Source: an uncultured Opitutia bacterium (GTDB lineage: Bacteria; Verrucomicrobiota; Verrucomicrobiia; Opitutales; Opitutaceae). Taken from it: DNA of 61,789 nt. The notes beneath the pieces are model-generated. The model searched no databases and was not told the origin of the DNA. It worked only from the letters and a program-made list of their open reading frames with translations. The stretch spans positions 1 through 61,789 of the forward strand of contig CAIQQB010000037.1 of NCBI GenBank assembly GCA_903873805.1. The letters are read 5' to 3'. Positions 53,429 to 61,789 of the stretch are shown here, piece after piece. The position numbers and the translations under genes are program-made. Position 1 is the first letter of the stretch, and the number at the start of each line of letters is the position of its first letter.

Positions 53429-53866
53429 ATGACTCTTTTCACCATCGCCATCGGTTCCGATCACGCCGGCTTCGCCTACAAGGAGGCCATCAAGGCCGCG
53501 CTCCTCGCGGCCGGCCACACCGTCCGCGACTTCGGCACGCACTCCGACGCCCCCTGCGACTACCCCGACTTCATCCGCCCGGTGGCCGAGGCTGTGGCGC
53601 GCGGCGAGTATCAGCGCGGCATCGTGCTGGGCGGCTCGGGCAACGGTGAGGCCATCGTGGCCAACAAGGTGAAGGGCGTCCGCTGCGGGCTTTGCTGGAA
53701 CGAGCAGGTCGCGGTCTGGAACCGCTCGCACAACGACGGCAACGTCCTCTCCCTCGGCCAGCGCACCATCACCGAGGCCGAGGCGCTCACCATCGTCAAA
53801 GTCTGGCTCGCCACCGAATTCGAGGGTGGCCGCCACCTCGCCCGGGTAAAAAAGATCGAGGGCTGA
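53429..53866 (+). CDS. rpiB: Ribose-5-phosphate isomerase B
   Basis: RpiB interconverts ribose 5-phosphate and ribulose 5-phosphate. The 145-residue product has IAIGSDHAGFAYKEAI at the N-terminus, catalytic-site CDYPDF, LGGSGNGEAIVANKVKGVRC (the actinobacterial-like variant of the phosphate loop) and NDGNVLSLGQRTI. The start is the ATG at 53429 (MTLFTIAIG). It is divergent from the small lipoprotein gene. Allose-phosphate isomerase activity is possible too. Confidence 0.93.
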   Translation: MTLFTIAIGSDHAGFAYKEAIKAALLAAGHTVRDFGTHSDAPCDYPDFIRPVAEAVARGEYQRGIVLGGSGNGEAIVANKVKGVRCGLCWNEQVAVWNRSHNDGNVLSLGQRTITEAEALTIVKVWLATEFEGGRHLARVKKIEG

Positions 53867-53922
53867 ATTCCTTGGGCGCGCCGACGCTCTGCCTGCCCAT
53901 CTCAGAACCGGGACATCCAATT

Positions 53923-54070
53923 GAACCGCGAATGAACGCAAAGGGACGCGAATTTCGGAGCGGTAACTCAGCATTTTTGGAGTTGAAAGACTGGGCCAAT
54001 ATTTTGTCCGGCCACCTTAGTCTTTGCGGTTTGCTCCCCATTCGCGTTCCTTCGCGTCCATTCGCGGTTC
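53923..54070. repeat. Inverted repeat of the ACCGCGAATG family with 86-base interior
   Basis: The left arm (53923-53953) begins GAACCGCGAATGAACGCAAA. The right arm (54040-54070) is its imperfect inverse and ends TCCATTCGCGGTTC. The interior is AT-richer than its surroundings and has no open frame of note. It lies in the 321-base gap between rpiB and the VOC dioxygenase gene, of which the remainder (54071-54187) holds nothing beyond a CCAAAATC-type string. Confidence 0.75.
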
Positions 54071-54187
54071 TCCCCTGCTGATTCCGGCCTGGACCGCCGC
54101 CGTGTTTTGACGCCGGTCCATTTCTGGCTTCCCTCTGCCTGCCGCCTCGGCCCTCCGCAATCCGCATTCCAAAATCCGCATTTCCCC

Positions 54188-55117
54188 ATGCACCTTCCCG
54201 GACTCCACCACATCACCGCCATCGCCGGCGATCCACGGCGCAACCTGGATTTCTACACCCGGGTGCTCGGGCTGCGCTTCGTCAAGAAATCCGTCAACCA
54301 GGACGACCCCGAGACCTATCATCTCTACTATGGCGACTACGCCGGCTCGCCGGGGACCATCCTGACGTTCTTCCCCTGGGCCGGCATCCGTCGCGGGCGA
54401 CCCGGTACCGGCCAGGCCTACGCCACCGCCTTCTCCGTCCCGGCCGCGGCGCTCCCGTTCTGGCAACAACGCCTCGCCGACCTCAAGGTCCCCACGGCTC
54501 CGGTCGAATCGCGTTTCGCCGACCAGGTGCTGCCCCTCTTCGATCCGGACGGCCTCCGTCTCGAGCTCGTCGCCACGGCCGAGGCCGACCCGCGCCCGCC
54601 CGCGCCGGCAGCCGACGTTCCCGCTGCCGTCGCCATCCGCGGCTTTCACAGCACGACGCTCGCTGTGGCCCATTCGGCCGCGACCGCCGCCCTGCTGACG
54701 GGGCCGATGGGCGGCCAGTCCCTCGCGCAGGCCGGCCACCGCCAGCGCTTCACGACCGCGACCGGCGGTCCGGGCACCTACGTTGACCTGTTGACCGACC
54801 CCAATCTGCCCAATGGCCTGAGCGGGGCCGGCACGGTGCATCATGTCGCATTCCGTGTGGCCGACGATGCCGGCTACCACGCCGCCCACGCGGAGCTCAC
54901 CGCGCTTGGCCTCGGGGTGAGCCCCGAGATCGACCGCGCCTATTTCAAGTCCATCTACTACCGCGAGCCGAGTGGAGTCCTCTTTGAAATCGCCACCGAC
55001 CAGCCCGGCTTTGCGATCGACGAGCCGGTCGAATCGCTCGGTGCCCGGCTTTCGCTGCCTCCGCGGCTTGAGCCCGACCGCGCCGCCATCGAGGCCGCGC
55101 TGCCTCCGCTCGCCTAA
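54188..55117 (+). CDS. VOC-family ring-cleaving dioxygenase (MhqO/MhqA-like)
   Basis: The 309-residue product starts at ATG 54188 (MHLPGLHHITAIAGDPRRNL). It has two VOC domains with DFYTRVLGLRFVKKSVNQDD and YHLYYGDYAGSPGTILTFFP in the first, and TVHHVAFRVADDAGYHAAHA and REPSGVLFEIATD in the second; His and Glu in these segments are the usual metal ligands. The family cleaves hydroquinones or protects from electrophiles. The next gene is an MhqD-like hydrolase, reproducing the mhqO-mhqD pairing of Bacillus. Confidence 0.82.
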   Translation: MHLPGLHHITAIAGDPRRNLDFYTRVLGLRFVKKSVNQDDPETYHLYYGDYAGSPGTILTFFPWAGIRRGRPGTGQAYATAFSVPAAALPFWQQRLADLKVPTAPVESRFADQVLPLFDPDGLRLELVATAEADPRPPAPAADVPAAVAIRGFHSTTLAVAHSAATAALLTGPMGGQSLAQAGHRQRFTTATGGPGTYVDLLTDPNLPNGLSGAGTVHHVAFRVADDAGYHAAHAELTALGLGVSPEIDRAYFKSIYYREPSGVLFEIATDQPGFAIDEPVESLGARLSLPPRLEPDRAAIEAALPPLA

Positions 55118-55119
55118 TC

Positions 55120-55235
55120 TTTCTCGTTCGTCTTTATCTTAATCTTTCGTCAGTCCGCTCAACTTTCCTCTCCCTCTCCAAGCCGGAGAAAGAGGAAAGA
55201 TAGAGATTCAGAGATAGATTCGCATTCAATCTACC
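55120..55235. repeat. Imperfect inverted repeat of TCTTTCTCG-like sequence
   Basis: The left part (55120-55155) contains CTTTCTCGTTCGTCTTTATC; the right part (55186-55220) contains GAGAAAGAGGAAAGATAGAG, its loose inverse. It fills the gap between the dioxygenase and hydrolase genes. Confidence 0.45.
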
Positions 55236-55240
55236 CAGCC

Positions 55241-55861
55241 ATGCCCGCCTACGTTCACCATTTCGATTCCGGTCCCAATCTCGCCGCACCGCCGCTGCTC
55301 CTGCTCCACGGCACGGGGGGCAACGAGCGCTCGCTGCTGCCGCTCGGCCGCGGCCTGTCGCCCGGCTCGGCGCTGCTCAGCCCGCGCGGCCAGGTCGATG
55401 AGAACAGCGCGCTCCGCTTCTTCCGCCGCCATGCCGAGGGCATACTCGACCTTGAGGACCTCGCCGCCCGCGCGCGGGAGATGGCCGACTTCGTCGCCAC
55501 CGCCGCCACTCGCTACCATTTCGACCCTGCCCGCCTGGTCGCCGTCGGCTTTTCCAACGGGGCCAACCTTGCCGCTGCCATGCTGCTGCTCCGCCCGGAG
55601 TCGCTCGCCGCCGCCGTGCTGCTGCGCCCGATGATGGGCCTCGATCCGTCGCCCGCGCCCGATCTTGCCGGCAAGCGGGTGCTCATCCTCTCCGGCGCGC
55701 TCGATCCGATTGTGCCGCCGGCCGACCCGGCGCGGCTGGAGGCGGTCTTCCGCGCCGCTGGCGCCGAGGTCGAACGGCACAGCTTCAACACCGGACACGG
55801 CTTCACCCAGGCCGACATTGCCGCGGCCCAACGCTTTCTCCGCCCGGCGGTTTACAATTGA
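55241..55861 (+). CDS. MhqD-like alpha/beta-hydrolase (carboxylesterase)
   Basis: The 206-residue product belongs to the small phospholipase/carboxylesterase group. It has LLLLHGTGGNERSLLPLGRG, the nucleophile elbow GFSNGANLAAAML, the acid in LSGALDPIVPPAD and the base in NTGHGFTQAD. Length and motifs match MhqD, which works next to MhqO in quinone and electrophile resistance. It is probably in one operon with the dioxygenase and the aldo-keto reductase. Confidence 0.82.
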   Translation: MPAYVHHFDSGPNLAAPPLLLLHGTGGNERSLLPLGRGLSPGSALLSPRGQVDENSALRFFRRHAEGILDLEDLAARAREMADFVATAATRYHFDPARLVAVGFSNGANLAAAMLLLRPESLAAAVLLRPMMGLDPSPAPDLAGKRVLILSGALDPIVPPADPARLEAVFRAAGAEVERHSFNTGHGFTQADIAAAQRFLRPAVYN

Positions 55862-55901
55862 AGATTCGACTTCGGGCCGGGCCCGCGTTAAGCCGAAGAC
55901 G

Positions 55902-56891
55902 ATGAGCATGACGTATCGCCACCTCGGTTCCTCGGGTCTCAAAATCTCGGCGCTGTCCTTTGGCGCGTGGGTCACTTTCGGCAAGCAGGTGGGCGATCCC
56001 GTCGCGGAAAAGCTCCTCCACACCGCCTACGACGCCGGGGTGAACTTTTTCGACAACGCCGAGGCCTACGCCGACGGCCAGGCCGAGACCGTCATGGGCG
56101 CCATCCTCAAGGCGTCTGGCTGGCGCCGCAGCAGCTACCTCGTTTCGAGCAAAGCCTTCTTCGGCTACGAGGACGAGAAGCCCAACCAGACCGGCCTCTC
56201 GCGCAAGCACCTGGTCGAGGCCTGCCATGCCGCGCTCCGCCGCCTCCAGGTGGACTACCTCGACCTTTACTACTGCCACCGGCCCGATCCCGAGACGCCG
56301 GTCGAGGAGACCTGCAACGCGATGAGCGACCTCGTCACGCAGGGCAAGGTGCTCTATTGGGGCACGAGCGAGTGGAGCGCCGCCCAGATCAAGGCCGCCT
56401 TCAACGTCTGCGACCACCTCGGCCTGCACCACCCCGTCGTGGAACAACCGCAGTACAACCTATTCCACCGCACCCGGGTTGAGCGGGAGTACGGCCCGCT
56501 CTATCTGGGCCGGCGGATGGGCACCACCACTTGGTCGCCCCTCGCCAGCGGCCTGCTCACCGGCAAATACAACGCCGGCGTCCCCGCCGGCTCGCGTCTT
56601 GCGACCCCTGGCATGGAGTGGCTGCAGGAACTGATCCTCAAACAGCCCGGCATCGAGCGGAAGATCGCCGCCGTGCCCGCGCTCGCCGCCATCGCCGCCG
56701 AGCTCGGCACCTCGCTGCCGCGCCTCGCCATTGCCTGGTGCCTGAAGAATCCTCACGTCAGCTCGGTCATCCTCGGCGCCTCCCGGCCCGAGCAGCTCAC
56801 GGAGAATTTCGGCGCCCTCGATCTCCTGCCGCACCTCACTTCCGAGGTCATGGGCAGGATCGACCGCATCTCCCTCCTCGTCGCCGAGTGA
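55902..56891 (+). CDS. Aldo-keto reductase, potassium-channel beta-subunit-like
   Basis: The 329-residue NADPH-dependent reductase begins MSMTYRHLGSSGLKISALSF (55902; a second ATG at 55908 is equally possible). The AKR catalytic tetrad is visible: Asp and Tyr in FFDNAEAYADGQAETVMG, Lys in VSSKAFFG, His in YYCHRPDPETPVE. SVILGASRPEQLTENFGALD is the C-terminal cofactor-binding block. The KGATTCSPLASG-like TTTWSPLASGLLTGKY is also typical. It probably reduces aldehydes or quinones together with the two preceding genes. Confidence 0.88.
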   Translation: MSMTYRHLGSSGLKISALSFGAWVTFGKQVGDPVAEKLLHTAYDAGVNFFDNAEAYADGQAETVMGAILKASGWRRSSYLVSSKAFFGYEDEKPNQTGLSRKHLVEACHAALRRLQVDYLDLYYCHRPDPETPVEETCNAMSDLVTQGKVLYWGTSEWSAAQIKAAFNVCDHLGLHHPVVEQPQYNLFHRTRVEREYGPLYLGRRMGTTTWSPLASGLLTGKYNAGVPAGSRLATPGMEWLQELILKQPGIERKIAAVPALAAIAAELGTSLPRLAIAWCLKNPHVSSVILGASRPEQLTENFGALDLLPHLTSEVMGRIDRISLLVAE

Positions 56892-56930
56892 CCGCGGGTC
56901 GGCCCGCCCGGTGACTTCAGTCTTTTTTCC

Positions 56931-57611
56931 ATGAAGCTCACCTACCACGGCCACTCCTGCTTTTTCGTCGAGACGGCTTCGGCCCGTCTCATCATTGACC
57001 CGTTTCTCACCGGCAACCCCAACGCCTCAATCGCGGCCGCCGACGTCCACTGCGAGTATGTACTCATCTCCCACGGGCACGAGGATCACATCGGCGACGC
57101 CCTCGCCATCGCCCGGGCCAACGGCGCGACCATCGTTGCCAACTACGAGGTGGCCGAGTACCTCGGCGCGCAGGGGGCGAAGTTCCACGCCATGAACCCC
57201 GGCGGCGCGTGGACGTTTCCCTTCGGTCGGGTGAAGCTCACGCTCGCCCACCACTCCGCGAGCGTGAACGCCGGCCTCAACCCCGTCTACCTCGGCGCCC
57301 CCTGCGGAATCATTGTCGAGGCCGATGGCCGACGGCTCTACCACGCCGGCGACACCGCGCTCTTCCTCGACATGCAGCTGATCGCCCGCGGCGGGCTCGA
57401 CGCCGCCCTGCTGCCCATCGGCGACAACTTCACGATGGGTCTGGCCGACGCCTTGGACGCCCTCGACTTCCTGAAGCCGAAGGTGGCGGTGCCGATGCAC
57501 TACAACACCTGGCCACCGATCGCCCAGGACCCCGCCGCGTTCGCCCGCGCCGCCGCCGCGCGCGGCCATGCGGTCAATCCCCTCCGGCCGGGAGAGTCGC
57601 TCACCGTCTGA
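56931..57611 (+). CDS. UPF0173 metal-dependent hydrolase
   Basis: The 226-residue product is a metallo-beta-lactamase-fold protein of the UPF0173 group. It begins MKLTYHGHSCFFVETASARL and carries the metal motif SHGHEDHIGDA, further ligands in LAHHSASVNAGLNP and YHAGDTALFLDM, and GDNFTMGLADAL. The length is normal. The substrate is unknown. It follows the aldo-keto reductase by 39 bases on the same strand. Confidence 0.9.
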   Translation: MKLTYHGHSCFFVETASARLIIDPFLTGNPNASIAAADVHCEYVLISHGHEDHIGDALAIARANGATIVANYEVAEYLGAQGAKFHAMNPGGAWTFPFGRVKLTLAHHSASVNAGLNPVYLGAPCGIIVEADGRRLYHAGDTALFLDMQLIARGGLDAALLPIGDNFTMGLADALDALDFLKPKVAVPMHYNTWPPIAQDPAAFARAAAARGHAVNPLRPGESLTV

Positions 57612-57705
57612 TCCGCCCGCGCGGACCCGGGCCGGCCTTCCGGGCGGAGTCAGGTCTTTTTCAATAGACATTCCGCTCCCGGACGGCACTCTGAAGGGGC
57701 TCCCC

Positions 57706-59945
<2,240 letters not shown>

Positions 59946-59949
<4 letters not shown>

Positions 59950-61508
59950 ACCAGCCCGCCACCATCCTCATTGTCGACGACCTCGCCGCCAACCGCCTCA
60001 CCCTCGTTGAACTGCTGGCCGCCGACGGTTTCAACCTCGTTGAGGCCGGCGACGGCGCCCAGGCGCTCGAAATGGCGGCCGAGAATCCGCCGGACCTGGT
60101 GATGCTCGACGTGATGATGCCGGGAATGGACGGCTACGAGGTCTGCCGGCGGCTGCGCGCCGACGCGCGCCTGGCCGAGATTCCCGTGCTGCTCGTCACC
60201 GCGCTCGACGACCAGGCGTCCCGGCTCACCGGCATCGAGGCCGGGGCGGACGACTTCATCACCAAGCCGTTCAACCGCGCCGAACTGCGCGCGCGGGTGC
60301 GCACCATCACGCGCCTCAACCGTTTCCGCCGCCTGACCGAGACCCAGCGGCAGCTGCTGCATTCCCAGCGGCTGGAGAATGTCGGCATGCTCGCGGCCGG
60401 CATCGCCCATGACATCAACAACGCCCTGCTGCCGATTATCCTTTCCGGACCGATCATGCGGAACTACGTCACTGATCCCGCCGGCCAGCGGCTGCTCGGG
60501 ATCGTGGAGCGCTGCGCCGAAAGCGGCAGCGGCCTCGTCCGCCAGCTGCTTTCCTTCGCCCGCGGCACCGGCGACAAGCGCAAGCTTCTCCAGGCCCGCC
60601 ATATTCTGAAGGAGCTGGACGAACTCGTGCAGTCCACTTTTCCCAAGTCGATCCGCGTCCGGGCCGTCCTGCCCGCCGAGCTCTGGCCGATCATGGCGAA
60701 CCCGACGCTCATCCACCAGGTGTTCCTCAATCTTTGCGTCAACGCGCGGGATGCGATGCCCCAGGGCGGCGACCTCACGATTACCGCAGAAAACCGTACC
60801 CTCGACGCCGACGCCCGCCCCGGGGCCTACCTCACCGTGGAGGTGCGGGATACCGGGTCGGGCATCCCACCCGAAATGCTGGCGCAGATCTGGGAGCCAT
60901 TTTTCAGCACCAAGGGCAAGGGCACCGGGCTCGGCCTGTCGACGGTGCGTGGGATTGTGAACCAACATGCCGGCGCCGTGACCGTGCAGACGCAGGTGGG
61001 CCGCGGCACCGCCTTTACCGTCTACCTCCCGGCCGCCGATGGCGTGGGCGGGGTTGCCCGCCCGCCTGCCGTCCCGTTTGCCCGGGGAAACGGGGAACTG
61101 ATCCTCGTCGCGGACGACGAGGAGCCGGTGCGCGTGGTGGTCGCGCAGATCCTCACCACCTACGGTTACAAGGTCATCACCGCCTGCGACGGCGCCGACG
61201 CGATCGTGCAGTTTGCCACCCGGGCCGGCGAGGTCCGGATGGTTCTGACGGAAATGATGATGCCGGTGCTTGGCGGGTCGGCGCTGGCCACAGCCTTGCG
61301 CCGGCTGAATCCCAGTCTGCCCATCATTGCGATGAGCGGGGCCCCCAGCCACGCGGATTCGCCCCACAAGGAATTTACCCAGGCGTTTCTCGCCAAGCCC
61401 TTTCAGGCCGAGTCTCTCCTGCTGATGGTGCGTCGCACGCTCGACGAGGCCGGCGCGGCCGCCGCCGCCCCGGCGCCGGCGCCGGATCCCGCACCGGTGG
61501 CAGGCTGA
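59946..61508 (+). CDS. Soluble receiver-kinase-receiver hybrid, NtrB-like HisKA
   Basis: The 520-residue cytoplasmic protein has a first receiver with Asp55 in LVMLDVMMPGMDG and Lys in FITKPFN, then a HisKA domain of the NtrB class with His155 in AAGIAHDINNALLPII. The ATPase has NLCVNARDAMPQGGD, DTGSGIPPE and GTGLGLSTVRG. The C-terminal receiver has VLTEMMMPVLGG, in which Glu436 stands where the phosphorylatable Asp belongs. The tail is Ala/Pro-rich. It is translationally coupled to the membrane hybrid kinase, which suggests a phosphorelay. Confidence 0.92.
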
Positions 61509-61789
61509 AGCACCAGCCGGATCGGCTGCGATGCGGCCGCTCCATGGCCACGAGGTCGCGATGGGAGCTCCCAATCCGTCGGGTGAAAAGAGGCGTATTT
61601 GCAGCAGTTAGTTCATCCATCCCTTCACCAGCAGCCGGGAAAACGGGACAAAACCTGTCCAGCGATGTCCAAACCGCTGACCGCAAGATAAAGGCAAAAG
61701 TTGGCATTCCCCGAGGAGAAAAGGGCAACTTGTCCAGCTCCGTCCCCATCTGGGACAGTTCGCAAATGGTGCCCGAGGGGGGACTCGAA
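61509..61789. other. Window end without a recognisable gene
   Basis: The last ~280 bases hold no open frame with recognisable motifs on either strand and none of the GTAG hairpins. A downstream gene may start beyond the window. Confidence 0.4.

Noticed and set aside
61375-61749. A minus-strand gene at the window end
   Set aside because: Its second half lies antisense to the kinase gene and it has no recognisable motif.

Overview
The window looks like chromosomal DNA of a verrucomicrobial bacterium, most likely an Opitutaceae (class Opitutia). The basis is high GC, short leaderless-looking gene starts, many secreted hydrolases with clear signal peptides, an SHD1-domain protein, a SUI1/YciH factor, and abundant palindromic intergenic repeats. 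This taxonomic call is an inference; there is no rRNA or marker gene that fixes it. About 54 protein genes are supported. I see no tRNA, rRNA, CRISPR array, prophage or conventional insertion sequence.

Layout. 1-4.9 kb: the end of accC, a small membrane protein, a desaturase plus FAD-oxidoreductase pair for lipids, an rRNA/tRNA 2'-O-methyltransferase and a LapA-like protein. 4.9-18.1 kb: a nucleotidyltransferase fused to a GHMP-kinase-like domain, a beta-propeller lipoprotein, deoC, a sensor kinase with a THI5-like sensor, alkD, a ribokinase-like kinase, deoA, a secreted BNR+CusF-like protein, a secreted CBM9-like+PKD protein and an Ldh2-family dehydrogenase. 18.1-18.5 kb: a dense array of palindromes. 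18.5-20.9 kb: a GH35 beta-galactosidase. 21.2-26.4 kb: a six-gene lipid-modification operon (DUF1365, two cyclopropane-synthase-like methyltransferases, DUF1475, DUF2062, DUF1295). 26.6-28.8 kb: ppk1. 29.0-34.9 kb: an exported VOC protein, a small lipoprotein and a tripartite MacAB/DevBCA-type export system whose ATPase gene carries an in-frame stop. 35.6-38.7 kb: three tandem paralogous secreted esterases. 38.9-43.9 kb: an SHD1+C39-like protein, a Tat-exported Gfo/Idh/MocA oxidoreductase, metF, a REP-associated tyrosine transposase (RAYT) and yciH. 44.4-49.9 kb: sucA-sucB-lpdA. 49.9-61.5 kb: a UxaE-like epimerase, a HAD phosphatase, a lipoprotein, rpiB, an MhqO/MhqD/aldo-keto reductase group, an UPF0173 hydrolase and two overlapping hybrid histidine kinase genes.

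The most unusual signal is a family of short hairpins that begin with GTAG (on one strand or the other) followed by a 7-9 bp stem. They occur alone or as outward-facing pairs in at least nine places. The same GTAG hairpin, in inverted orientation, brackets the only RAYT gene. This is the architecture expected of a REP/BIME system. Copies also lie inside reading frames (yciH, the trmH-like gene, one esterase), where they encode extra linker residues. At least three other inverted-repeat families are present; one supplies the C-terminus of the ribokinase, and two lie in the flexible linkers of SucB. The genome therefore appears heavily colonised by small palindromic elements that tolerate insertion into non-essential parts of proteins.

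Metabolically the window joins aerobic central metabolism (2-oxoglutarate dehydrogenase complex), nucleoside and pentose salvage (deoC, deoA, a ribokinase, rpiB), polysaccharide use (GH35, CBM9-like, esterases, UxaE-like), polyphosphate storage and membrane-lipid remodelling.
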